Below are positions 26,714 to 34,649 of a stretch of 64,000 bases of DNA, piece after piece. Below the pieces are notes generated by a model. It was not told the origin of the DNA. It saw nothing but the letters and a program-made list of their open reading frames with translations, and searched no databases. The DNA is from Pseudonocardia nematodicida (lineage in GTDB: Bacteria; Actinomycetota; Actinomycetes; Mycobacteriales; Pseudonocardiaceae), in the NCBI RefSeq assembly GCF_040105385.1, contig NZ_JBEDNQ010000010.1, forward strand, positions 124,001-188,000, read 5' to 3'. Position numbers and translations under genes: made by a program. Position 1 is the first letter of the stretch. Every line of letters starts with the position of its first letter.

Positions 26714-28000
26714 TCACCGCACGGGATCTCCGGCGGCGAGCCGGTCCAGGACCGCCGTCAGGAGGTCGACACCCGCGCACACGTCGTCGTCCGCGGTGGA
26801 CTCCCGCTCGTTGTGGCTGATCCCCTGCTCGCTGGGCACGAACAGCATGATCGTCGGGACGTGGGCGTTCAGGTTCACCGAGTCGTGCCCGGCGATGGTC
26901 AGCATCGTGCGGTGCGACAGGCCCAGGTCCTCGGCGCAGCGGCGGGCCAGCGCCACTCCCGCGGCGGGGAACGGCCGCACTCCCCACGCGTGCGAGCCGG
27001 ACACGCCGACCTCGACCCGGGCGTGCTCGGAGATCGCCGGGATCCGCTCGTGCAGCAGGGTGTCGGCCCGCTCCAGCAGGTCCTCGTCCGGCGAGCGCAG
27101 GTCCAGGTTCATCCGGACCTCGCGGGCCACGGTGACCGGGCTGTTCGGCGCGACGGTCAGCCGGGAGACCGAGGTGTGCAGCGGTGAGTCCGCAGTGGAC
27201 AAACGCTCGGTGAGCTCCCGGGCCAGCACCACGAGCTCGGACGCGCCGAGCAGCGCGTCACGGCGGTCGGCCATGACGGTGGACCCGGTGTGCGACTGCT
27301 CGCCGGTGACCGTCAGGTCGTACTTGCGCGCCGCCCAGGTCGCCTCGACCAGGCCGACGGTCCTGCCGGCGTCCTCCAGCTCACGGCCCTGCTCGATATG
27401 GATCTCGGCGTAGCCGGCGACGTCGTCGAGGGTGAGCACGTCGTCGTCGCCGAGCTGGCCGAGTTCGGCGAGCCGGTCCCCCAGCCGTACCCCGGCCCCG
27501 TCCCGGGTGTCCAGCGCCGCTTCCCGGTCGAGTCCACCGGCGAACACGGCACTGCCCATCATCGACGGCTCGAAACGCGACCCCTCCTCGTTGAGCCAGT
27601 TGACGACGGCCAGGTTGGCCCCCGTCCCGCGGCGGCGCGCGAGGCGGTCGGCCGCGTGCGCCGCGGCCAGCACGCCGTAGGCGCCGTCGAACCGGCCGGC
27701 GAACGGCTGACTGTCCAGATGCGACCCCACCAGCACCCACGGCGCGCCCGGCGTCCGCTCCAGGAGGCCGAACTGGTTGCCGACCCGGTCGTAGGCGACG
27801 GCGAAGCCACGGTCGGCGAGCCACCGGCCGAACCAGGCGCGCTGGGCGGCGTCGGCGTCGGTCGCGGTCTCCCGGTGCACCCCGCCGCGGTCCGTCACCC
27901 CGAACGCCGACAGGGCGGCGAAGTCGGTCAGGAACGCGACATCGGATCCGGCGGTCCGGCCGGGCCCGCTCGTGGAGCCGACCTCGGTCGCCTCGGTCAT
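26714..28000 (-). CDS. Zn-dependent amidohydrolase, allantoate/N-carbamoyl-amino-acid type
   Basis: A 428-residue M20-family amidase like allantoate amidohydrolase and N-carbamoyl-L-amino-acid hydrolase, releasing CO2/NH3 from a ureido acid in the cytoplasm. Di-metal ligands are His94 (GSHLDSQPFAGRFDG), Asp105, Glu138/139 (NWLNEEGSRF), His in EIHIEQG and the C-terminal His in GISHNERE. The dimerisation-domain motif HTGSTVMADRRDALLGA and AGHDSVNLN are present. ATG 28000 has AAGGAG. The operator region at 28112-28176 separates it from the divergent MHS carrier, which may import its substrate. Confidence 0.92.
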   Translation of the reverse strand: MTEATEVGSTSGPGRTAGSDVAFLTDFAALSAFGVTDRGGVHRETATDADAAQRAWFGRWLADRGFAVAYDRVGNQFGLLERTPGAPWVLVGSHLDSQPFAGRFDGAYGVLAAAHAADRLARRRGTGANLAVVNWLNEEGSRFEPSMMGSAVFAGGLDREAALDTRDGAGVRLGDRLAELGQLGDDDVLTLDDVAGYAEIHIEQGRELEDAGRTVGLVEATWAARKYDLTVTGEQSHTGSTVMADRRDALLGASELVVLARELTERLSTADSPLHTSVSRLTVAPNSPVTVAREVRMNLDLRSPDEDLLERADTLLHERIPAISEHARVEVGVSGSHAWGVRPFPAAGVALARRCAEDLGLSHRTMLTIAGHDSVNLNAHVPTIMLFVPSEQGISHNERESTADDDVCAGVDLLTAVLDRLAAGDPVR

Positions 28001-28111
28001 GGAGTTGCTCCTTCCGCCGCTGTTGGGGACCGCCGGAGCGGTCCCCGACCATCGGAGCACGGGCCGCTCCCGCTCGCCCCGGGCCGATGTCTCCGATTCG
28101 CCGCGCCCTCG

Positions 28112-28125
28112 TGTGCAGACGCACA
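28112..28125. promoter_or_regulatory. Palindromic operator candidate, site 1
   Basis: TGTGC-AGAC-GCACA, perfect 5-bp arms, in the divergent promoter region of the amidohydrolase and the MHS carrier. Confidence 0.6.
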
Positions 28126-28162
28126 GCGTCGCCGTCGACAGCCCGTTACGGCGAGGTTTCGT

Positions 28163-28176
28163 TGTGCATTCGCACA
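28163..28176. promoter_or_regulatory. Palindromic operator candidate, site 2
   Basis: TGTGC-ATTC-GCACA, the same arms and spacing as site 1. The centres are 51 bp apart, about five helical turns, so a regulator could bind both on one face. Confidence 0.6.
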
Positions 28177-28293
28177 GCACATCGCGAGAAGTCGCGGCAA
28201 TCGACCGTTCCGGTCCGCACCGGACACGACGATGCTGGACGGATCATCCGTCCGGCAGCGCCGCGGACCGCACGAGCGACCCGGGAGGCGGGC

Positions 28294-29613
28294 ATGACCG
28301 AACCGGCAGGACCGGCGACCCCGACGGTGACCGACAAGGACGCGCGCAAGGTCGCGTTCGGCGCGTTCGTCGGCACCGCGCTGGAGTGGTACGACTTCTT
28401 CCTGTTCGGCACCGCGGCGTCGCTGGTGTTCAACCGGCTGTACTTCGCGACCGACGACGCCGTCGTCGCCACCCTCGCCGCCTTCGCCTCGTTCGCGGTC
28501 GGCTTCGCCGCGCGCCCGCTCGGCGCGGTGGTGTTCGGTCACCTCGGCGACCGGATCGGGCGCAAGCGGTGCCTGATCATCACCGTGACGATGATCGGGA
28601 TCGTCACCGGTCTCATCGGACTGTTGCCCGACTTCGCCGCGATCGGCGTGGCGGCGCCGGTGCTGCTGACGTTGCTGCGCCTGTTGCAGGGCGTCGCCGT
28701 CGGCGGCGAGTGGGGCGGCGCGGTGACCCTCGCCGTCGAGCACGCCCCGCCGGAGCGGCGTGGCCGCTACGCCGCGATGCCGCAGATCGGTTCGCCGGTC
28801 GGGACGCTGCTGTCGTCGGGTGCGTTCCTGGCCGTCTCGATGCTGCCGCCGGAGAGCTTCGACTCGTGGGGCTGGCGGCTGCCGTTCCTCGCCGCGTTCC
28901 CGCTGCTCGCCGTGGCGGTCTGGCTGCGCCGGCGGGTCGAGGAGTCGCCGCTGTTCGAGAAGCTGCTCGAGGAGGACGAGCGCGCCTCCTCCCCCGTGCG
29001 CGACGTCGTCGCCCGCGCCTGGCCCCAGCTGCTGGTCGGGGCCGGATCGGCGCTGCTCGGCGTGGGTGGCTTCTACCTGATCACCACGTTCGCGATCAGC
29101 TACGGCACCACCACGCTCGGTCTGCCCCGCTCGCTGCTGCTCACCGCGACGCTCGTCGCGGCGGCCGTCGAGATCGGGGTACTGATCGCGGGCGGCCGGC
29201 TGGCCGAACGCTTCGGCGCGGCGGCCGTCACCGTCGGTGGTGGGATCGCCTCGGCGCTGGTGGCGTTCCCCGCGTTCTGGCTGATCGACACCCGGTCGGC
29301 GGCCGCGGTGATCGTCGGCATCACCGTCGCCACCGCGCTGCTGTCGATCCCCTACGCGGTGTCCGGGGCCCTGCTCACCGAGCTCTTCCCGCCCCGGCTG
29401 CGCTACAGCGGGCTCGCACTCTCGGCCAACCTGGCCGGCGTCGTGAGCGGGTTCGTGCCGCTGGCCGCGACCGCGTTGCTCGCCGCGGGAGGTGGGACGT
29501 CGACCCTGCCGGCGCTGCTGCTGGTCGGGATCTCGCTGGTCACCATGGTGAGCGGCCTGGTGGCACCGCGGTTCTTCGTCTCCCGTGACAAGGTCGTCTC
29601 GGCACCCGCATGA
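28294..29613 (+). CDS. MHS-family MFS transporter (copy 2)
   Basis: A 439-residue, 12-TM metabolite:H+ symporter. Family segments: GTALEWYDFFLFGTAASLVF in TM1, FGHLGDRIGRKRCL, LRLLQGVAVGGEWGGAVTLA (the usual MHS GGEWGG) and FAISYGTTTLG in TM8. It is closest in style to MhpT/KgtP/ShiA-like MHS carriers and would import an organic acid. ATG 28294 has GGGAGG. It is followed by the class II aldolase (19-bp gap) on the same strand and divergent from the amidohydrolase. The precise substrate is open. Confidence 0.92.
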   Translation: MTEPAGPATPTVTDKDARKVAFGAFVGTALEWYDFFLFGTAASLVFNRLYFATDDAVVATLAAFASFAVGFAARPLGAVVFGHLGDRIGRKRCLIITVTMIGIVTGLIGLLPDFAAIGVAAPVLLTLLRLLQGVAVGGEWGGAVTLAVEHAPPERRGRYAAMPQIGSPVGTLLSSGAFLAVSMLPPESFDSWGWRLPFLAAFPLLAVAVWLRRRVEESPLFEKLLEEDERASSPVRDVVARAWPQLLVGAGSALLGVGGFYLITTFAISYGTTTLGLPRSLLLTATLVAAAVEIGVLIAGGRLAERFGAAAVTVGGGIASALVAFPAFWLIDTRSAAAVIVGITVATALLSIPYAVSGALLTELFPPRLRYSGLALSANLAGVVSGFVPLAATALLAAGGGTSTLPALLLVGISLVTMVSGLVAPRFFVSRDKVVSAPA

Positions 29614-29632
29614 CCGACACGAGGAGGCGGCC

Positions 29633-30442
29633 GTGAGCCTCGACGCCCCGACCGACACCCGATCCCCCGCGCCCGGCCCCGGCTCTGGCGCCGGTCCCGG
29701 CGGCGAGGAGCGCCGGCTGCGCGAGGAGCTCGCCGCCGTCTACCGGCTCGTCGCGCACTTCCGCATGACGGACCTGATCTTCACGCACATCTCGCAGCGG
29801 CTGCCTGGCGGCGACACGTTCCTGATCAACCCGTACGGGCTGCTGTTCTCCGAGATCACCGCGTCGTCGCTGGTTGTCGTCGGGCACGACGGCGAACCGG
29901 TCGTCCCGACGCCGTACCGGGTCAACCCCGCCGGGTTCGTGATCCACAGTGCGATCCACGAGAGCCGGCCGGACGCGCACGCCGTACTGCACACCCACAC
30001 CCGGGCCGGGTGCGCGGTCGCCGCGCAGCGCGACGGGCTGCTGCCGGTGAACCAGTTCTCGATGGAGTTCCACGACCGGATCGGCTACCACGACTACGAG
30101 GGCGTCGCCCTCAACGACGCCGAGAAGTCCCGGCTGGTCGCCGACCTCGGCCCGCACCACGCGCTGGTCCTGCGCAACCACGGGCTGCTCACCGTCGGCG
30201 ACACCGCGGGGAAGGCGTTCCTGCGGATGTACTACCTGGAGCGGGCGTGCGAGGTGCAGATCGCCGCCCAGTCCACCGGGGCGCCGCTGCAGCTCCCGCC
30301 ACCGGACGTCGTGGAGCACGCCGCCCGCCAGCTCACCGGCGGGACGACGGGCGACGACCACGACATGAGCGACAGCGACGACCTCGCCTGGGTCGCGATG
30401 CTGCGCCTCGCCGAGCGGATCGCCCCCGACTTCCGCGACTGA
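29633..30442 (+). CDS. Class II aldolase/adducin family protein
   Basis: A 269-residue zinc aldolase-fold protein (FucA/AraD/adducin head). Zinc ligands are the HTHTRAG His pair and the later His in LRNHGLLTVGDT. Catalytic-type residues lie in FTHISQRLPGGDTFLINPYG. The subgroup without a phosphate-binding signature includes bacterial decarboxylases and adducin-like proteins. GTG 29633 has GAGGAGG upstream; the first ~35 residues are a Pro/Gly-rich leader. It forms a pair with the MHS carrier. Confidence 0.88.
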   Translation: MSLDAPTDTRSPAPGPGSGAGPGGEERRLREELAAVYRLVAHFRMTDLIFTHISQRLPGGDTFLINPYGLLFSEITASSLVVVGHDGEPVVPTPYRVNPAGFVIHSAIHESRPDAHAVLHTHTRAGCAVAAQRDGLLPVNQFSMEFHDRIGYHDYEGVALNDAEKSRLVADLGPHHALVLRNHGLLTVGDTAGKAFLRMYYLERACEVQIAAQSTGAPLQLPPPDVVEHAARQLTGGTTGDDHDMSDSDDLAWVAMLRLAERIAPDFRD

Positions 30443-30474
30443 CGCCCTCGCCCAGCCCGCTGCCGCACCCCGAT

Positions 30475-30503
30475 GCCCGCGGCACCGGCCGATCGGCGCG
30501 GGC
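30475..30503. terminator. Hairpin after the class II aldolase
   Basis: GCCCGCG (30475-30481) and CGCGGGC (30497-30503) pair around a 15-nt loop that itself contains GGCCGATCGGC. It lies between convergent genes. Confidence 0.4.
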
Positions 30504-30527
30504 GTGGTTGGTCCGCGCTTCCGGCCG

Positions 30528-31202
30528 TCAGGACCCGGCGGCGCTCTCGCTGCGGTAGCGGCCGGCGAAGCGGACGTGCGAGACCATGAGCTGCTCCGCC
30601 GCCTCGCTGTCGCCGGCCTCGATCGCCGCGAGCATCCGCTCGTGCACCGCGAGGTGGTCGCGGGCCTGCTCCGGGCTGAGCCAGAAGGACGCGGCCGCCG
30701 GCACCGGGAAGCTGTTGCGGACCGCGCGGGCGTGCGCGCCGAGGAACGACGGGCCGCCGATGTCGGTGATCGCCAGGTGCAGCTCCCGGCTCAGCTCACC
30801 GAGCAGCTCGTAGCGGCCCGCGGCCGCCTCCTCCAGCATCCGGGAGTGGATGCCGCGCAGCATCGCCTTCTGCGCGTCGGTGATCCGCTCCGCGGCCAGC
30901 CGGGCGCCGAGGCCCTCGACGGCGGCGCGCACCTCGTAGTACTCGAGCAACGCGCTCGGCGACAGGTCGACGACCGTGGCCCCGTGGTGCTGCTCGTAGC
31001 GGATCAGCCGGTCGTTCTCCAGCCGGCGCAGCGCCTCGCGGACCGGGGTGATCGACACCCCGAGACGCTCGGCGATCTCGGTGGCACGCAGGGGCGTCCC
31101 GCCCGGGATGCGGGCGTTGCGCAGGTCGTCGAGCAGGCTCAGGTAGACGTAGTCGGCCTTGCTGCGCGGAGGCCCCGGGCGATCGGCCGGCGTCGCGCGC
31201 AT
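30528..31202 (-). CDS. GntR-family (FCD) transcriptional regulator
   Basis: A 224-residue FadR-subfamily regulator. The winged HTH is at about 15-80 (SLLDDLRNARIPGGTPLRATEIAERLGVS, TPVREALRRLENDRLI) and an FCD effector domain follows, with metal-binding residues in ELSRELHLAITDIGG and HLAVHERMLAAIEAGD. ATG 31202 has GGAGG six bases upstream, while the longer reading adds an Arg/Pro-rich stretch. It is divergent from the CoA-transferase/lyase pair at 31447 and most likely controls it through the AT-rich region before 31447. Confidence 0.92.
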   Translation of the reverse strand: MRATPADRPGPPRSKADYVYLSLLDDLRNARIPGGTPLRATEIAERLGVSITPVREALRRLENDRLIRYEQHHGATVVDLSPSALLEYYEVRAAVEGLGARLAAERITDAQKAMLRGIHSRMLEEAAAGRYELLGELSRELHLAITDIGGPSFLGAHARAVRNSFPVPAAASFWLSPEQARDHLAVHERMLAAIEAGDSEAAEQLMVSHVRFAGRYRSESAAGS

Positions 31203-31410
31203 GAGCCGCCTCCTGCCGGGTGTGGGCGCCCCGTGGTCGACGGCGCGATGACGACCAGACGGTACCGGCCCGCCCGTCCGCGACGGCTCGCCGACACATC
31301 GACCGGCGGCGAGCCGACCTGCCGGACTGGTCGACGGCGGTCCTGTCGCCCCGGCCCGGCTCGTCGGCACGGCGCCGGGTTGGACCCGGCGCGACGCTCC
31401 ACCGCCCGGT

Positions 31411-31446
31411 TTCACGTTCATGACTTATGTCTTATAACTTATCACC
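31411..31446 (+). promoter_or_regulatory. Promoter and CTTAT repeats before the CoA-transferase
   Basis: TTCACG (31411-31416) and TATAAC (31433-31438) are spaced by 16 bp and the ATG follows 8 nt later, so a leaderless transcript is likely. Three CTTAT pentamers (31423, 31431, 31438) overlap the -10 and could be the GntR site. The run is conspicuously AT-rich. Confidence 0.5.
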
Positions 31447-32634
31447 ATGACCCCGCTGTCCTCGCTCCGCGTCGTCGACGCGGCCACCCTGTTCGCCGGC
31501 CCGTCCGCGGCGGCGATGCTGGGCGACTTCGGCGCCGACGTCGTCAAGATCGAGCACCCCACCCGCGACGACCCCGCCCGCGGCCACGGCCCGTCGGTCG
31601 ACGGGGTCGGGCTCTGGTGGAAGTCGCTGGCCCGTAACAAGCGCACCGCCGCCGTCGACCTGTCCACTCCGGACGGACAGCGGATCCTGCGCGATCTGGT
31701 GGCGGAGAGCGACGTGCTCGTCGAGAACTTCCGGCCGGGCACCCTGGAACGCTGGAACCTCGGCCCCGACGTGCTGCAGGAGATCAACCCCGGACTGATC
31801 GTGGCCCGGATGACCGGGTTCGGCCAGTTCGGGCCGATGGCGAGCCGTCCGGGGTTCGGCACCCTGGCCGAGGCGATGACCGGCTTCGCCTCCTCCACCG
31901 GCGAGCCGGACGGTCCCCCCGTGCTGCCCCCACTGGCACTCGCCGACGGCGTCGCCGGGATCACCATGGCCTACGCGATCATGGTCGCGGCGCACTCCCG
32001 CGCCGAGACCGGTCGCGGCCAGGTCATCGACATGGCGATCATCGAGCCGCTGCTCGGCCTGCTCGGCCCGCAGGTCACCGCGTATCAGGCCCTCGGGGTG
32101 CTCCCGCAGCGCACCGGCAACCGGACCAGCAACAACGCACCGCGCAACACCTACCGCACCCGCGACGGCCGCTGGGTCGCCGTCTCCACCAGCGCCCAGT
32201 CCGTCGCCGAACGCGTGATGCGGCTGGTCGGGCGCCCGGACGTCGTCGACGAGCCGTGGTTCGCCACCGGCCAGGGCCGCGTGGCGCACGTCGAGGAGCT
32301 GGACTCCGCCGTCGCGGACTGGGTCGCCGCCCGCGACGCCGACGAGGTCGTCGCCGAGTTCGAGCGGGCGCAGGCGGCGATCGCGCTGGTCTACGACGCC
32401 TCGGACATCGTGAAGGACCCGCAGTACGCCGCGCTGGGCACCTTCGTCCCGCTGCCCGACGAGGAGCTGGGCGAGGTCACCGTGCAGAACGTGGCGTTCC
32501 GGCTGTCCGAGACCCCCGGCGAGGTCCGCTGGGCGGGCCCGGCGAAGGGCCGGCACACCGACGAGATCCTCGCCGGGCTCGGCTACGACGCCGACCGGAT
32601 CGAGGGGCTGCGCACGGCCGGGGTGATCGCGTGA
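31447..32634 (+). CDS. Class III (CaiB/BaiF) CoA-transferase
   Basis: A 395-residue family III CoA-transferase, moving CoA between organic acids through an aspartyl-CoA thioester. Seen: LRVVDAATLFAGPSAAAMLGDFGADV, then KIEHP, NKRTAAVDL, VENFRPGTLE and the RMTGFGQFGP segment. The catalytic Asp lies in VIDMAIIEPL. The HpcH/HpaI-type lyase follows with a 1-bp overlap. This CoA-transferase/lyase pairing is known for activating and cleaving malate-, citramalate- or methylmalate-like acids. Confidence 0.92.
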   Translation: MTPLSSLRVVDAATLFAGPSAAAMLGDFGADVVKIEHPTRDDPARGHGPSVDGVGLWWKSLARNKRTAAVDLSTPDGQRILRDLVAESDVLVENFRPGTLERWNLGPDVLQEINPGLIVARMTGFGQFGPMASRPGFGTLAEAMTGFASSTGEPDGPPVLPPLALADGVAGITMAYAIMVAAHSRAETGRGQVIDMAIIEPLLGLLGPQVTAYQALGVLPQRTGNRTSNNAPRNTYRTRDGRWVAVSTSAQSVAERVMRLVGRPDVVDEPWFATGQGRVAHVEELDSAVADWVAARDADEVVAEFERAQAAIALVYDASDIVKDPQYAALGTFVPLPDEELGEVTVQNVAFRLSETPGEVRWAGPAKGRHTDEILAGLGYDADRIEGLRTAGVIA

Positions 32635-33449
32635 TGCAGCCGCTGACCTGGCTCTACGTGCCCGGCGACCGCCCGGAGCGGTTCGCCAAGGCCGCGGCGA
32701 GCGGGGCCGACGTCGTGCTCGTCGATCTGGAGGACGCCGTCGCGCCTGCTGACAAGGACCGGGCCCGGGACGCCGTCGCCGAGTACCTGGCCGGGCCCCT
32801 CGACGGTCCCCCGGTGCACGTCCGGGTCAACGCCGGCGACCGCCTCGCGGCCGACGTCCACGCGCTGGCCGGGCTGCCCGGTCTGGCCGGTCTGCGGCTG
32901 CCGAAGGTCGAGTCCACCGACGAGCTGGACGCCCTCGTACCGCTGCTGCCCGACGGACTGCGGCTCTGGCCGCTCCTCGAGTCCGCCCGTGGACTGTCCG
33001 AGATGGACCGGATCGCCGCGCACCCGCGGGTCGGCGGGATCGGGCTCGGTGAGCAGGACCTGATCTCGGCGCTCGGGATCACCAGCGTCCCGGCGCTGGA
33101 CCACCTGCGGCTGCGTGCCGTGCTCGCCGCAGCGACCGCGGGCCTGCCGGCCCCGCCGATGTCGGTCCACCCCGACGTCCGCGACGACGACGGCCTCCGC
33201 GACACCACCCGGCACGGCCGCGGGCTGGGCATGTTCGGCCGCTCGGTGATCCACCCGCGGCAGATCCCGGTGGTGCGCGAGGCGTTCGCGCCGACCGCGG
33301 CGGAGCGGGACCGGGCACGGGCCATCGTCGACGCCGCCGGTGCGACGACGTCCGGCGCGATCGCGCTGGACGACGGCACCTTCGTCGACGCCCCGATCGT
33401 CGAGCGCGCCCTCCGGGTCCTCGACCTGGACGCCCGCCTCGCCGGCTGA
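32634..33449 (+). CDS. HpcH/HpaI (CitE-like) CoA-lyase
   Basis: A 271-residue TIM-barrel lyase of the citrate lyase beta/malyl-CoA lyase family, cleaving a 3-hydroxyacyl-CoA to an acyl-CoA plus a 2-oxo acid with Mg2+. Seen: LYVPGDRPERFAKA (CoA/substrate loop), VLVDLEDAVAP, the RVN segment, LRLPKVES, LLESARGL with Glu, GLGEQDLISALG with Glu/Asp and FGRSVIHPRQIPVV. ATG 32634 overlaps the transferase stop (TGATG); an in-frame GTG sits just before it. It is the end of the GntR-controlled pair. Confidence 0.92.
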   Translation: MQPLTWLYVPGDRPERFAKAAASGADVVLVDLEDAVAPADKDRARDAVAEYLAGPLDGPPVHVRVNAGDRLAADVHALAGLPGLAGLRLPKVESTDELDALVPLLPDGLRLWPLLESARGLSEMDRIAAHPRVGGIGLGEQDLISALGITSVPALDHLRLRAVLAAATAGLPAPPMSVHPDVRDDDGLRDTTRHGRGLGMFGRSVIHPRQIPVVREAFAPTAAERDRARAIVDAAGATTSGAIALDDGTFVDAPIVERALRVLDLDARLAG

Positions 33450-33463
33450 CCCGCGTGCGCGGC

Positions 33464-33523
33464 GGCGAGGGGTACGTGAGAGCTGCCACCTCAAGATCGA
33501 GCAGCTCTCCGGTACCCCTCGCC
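33464..33523. terminator. Long bulged hairpin between convergent operons
   Basis: Arms of 23 bases (33464-33486 and 33501-33523) pair over 12 + 9 bp, broken only by a 2x2 mismatch, around a 14-nt loop. Outer arm GGCGAGGGGTAC, inner arm GAGAGCTGC. It lies 15 bp after the lyase stop and 17 bp before the ABC ATPase stop, so it can act as a two-way terminator despite lacking a U tract. Confidence 0.75.
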
Positions 33524-33539
33524 CGGGAGTGATCAGCTG

Positions 33540-34649
33540 TCAGTCCTCGTCGAGGCGGTCGCCGGTCCCGGGGTGGAACGTGTGCACGGTCCCGCCCTCG
33601 GCGACCCCGACGTGCACCGTCTCGCCCAGCCGGGGCGGCAGGTGCGCCGCGGTGCGCACGACGATCCGGTGATCGATCTCCCCGGTTCGCACCGAGCCGT
33701 GCACGAACGCGTCCGCGCCCAGCTCCTCGACCAGCTCGACGGTCAGCTCCGCCCCCTCGCCCGGCCCGGTCAGGCACAGCGCCTCGGGGCGCACGCCGAG
33801 GGTGACCTCGCCGGAGCCGGTTCCGGTGCCGGAGCCGGCTGCGGACCGGACCGACCGCGGCAGCGGGACGGTCAGCCCGCCGAGCCGGGCGCCGTCGTCG
33901 GACAGCGGGACGGTCGCCAGGTTCATCCCGGGCGACCCGATGAACCCGGCGACGAAGGCGTTGCGCGGCCGGTCGTAGAGGGCGCGCGGGGTGTCGCACT
34001 GCTGCAGCACCCCGCCGCGCAGGACCGCGACCCGGTGCCCCAGCGTCATCGCCTCGACCTGGTCGTGGGTGACGTAGACGGTCGTCGTCGCCAGCCGCTG
34101 CTGCAGCGCGGCGATGTTGGCGCGGGTCTCCACCCGCAGCTTGGCGTCCAGGTTGGACAGCGGCTCGTCCATGAGGAACGCGGCGGGCTCGCGGACGATC
34201 GCCCGGCCCATCGCGACCCGCTGCCGCTGCCCGCCGGAGAGCGCCTTCGGCTTGCGCTCCAGGTACGGGGTGAGGTCGAGCATGTCCGCCGCCTGGCGGA
34301 CCCGGGTCGCGATGTCCGCCTTCGACAGCCGCTGCAGGGTCAGCGCGAAGCCCATGTTCTCGGCGACGGTCATGTGCGGGTACAGCGCGTACGACTGGAA
34401 GATCATCGCGATGTCCCGGTCCTTGGCCTGCACCCCGGTGACGTCGCGCCCACCGATGTGGATCGCGCCCTCGTCGGCGTCCTCCAGTCCGGCCAGCATC
34501 CGCAGCGCGGTCGACTTCCCCGAGCCGGACGGGCCGACCAGGACGAGGAACTCGCCGTCGGCGATCTCCAGGTCCAGGGCGTCCACGGCGCGGACCGGCG
34601 GGGTGCCGGAGTAGAGCCGGGAGGCCTTGCGGAAACTGACGTCAGCCAT
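33540..34649 (-). CDS. Carbohydrate ABC transporter ATPase (MsmK/UgpC type)
   Basis: A 369-residue ATPase for a CUT1-class sugar importer. Walker A GPSGSGKST, Q loop MIFQSYALYPHMT, signature LSGGQRQRVAMGRA, Walker B FLMDEPLSNLD and switch His in VYVTHDQVEAM are all present. A C-terminal TOBE/MalK regulatory domain follows from ~residue 240 (GVRPEALCL). Start at ATG 34649 overlaps the GH/FGE gene by 8 bp. It is the last gene of the nine-gene operon and energises the permeases at 41628-43417; many actinomycete CUT1 systems use a distant shared ATPase, so a local copy is notable. Confidence 0.93.
   Translation of the reverse strand: MADVSFRKASRLYSGTPPVRAVDALDLEIADGEFLVLVGPSGSGKSTALRMLAGLEDADEGAIHIGGRDVTGVQAKDRDIAMIFQSYALYPHMTVAENMGFALTLQRLSKADIATRVRQAADMLDLTPYLERKPKALSGGQRQRVAMGRAIVREPAAFLMDEPLSNLDAKLRVETRANIAALQQRLATTTVYVTHDQVEAMTLGHRVAVLRGGVLQQCDTPRALYDRPRNAFVAGFIGSPGMNLATVPLSDDGARLGGLTVPLPRSVRSAAGSGTGTGSGEVTLGVRPEALCLTGPGEGAELTVELVEELGADAFVHGSVRTGEIDHRIVVRTAAHLPPRLGETVHVGVAEGGTVHTFHPGTGDRLDED

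Noticed and set aside
31221..31446. Upstream extension of the GntR gene to 31421
   Set aside because: The added residues are Arg/Gly/Pro-rich, and GGAGG precedes ATG 31202 at ideal spacing.
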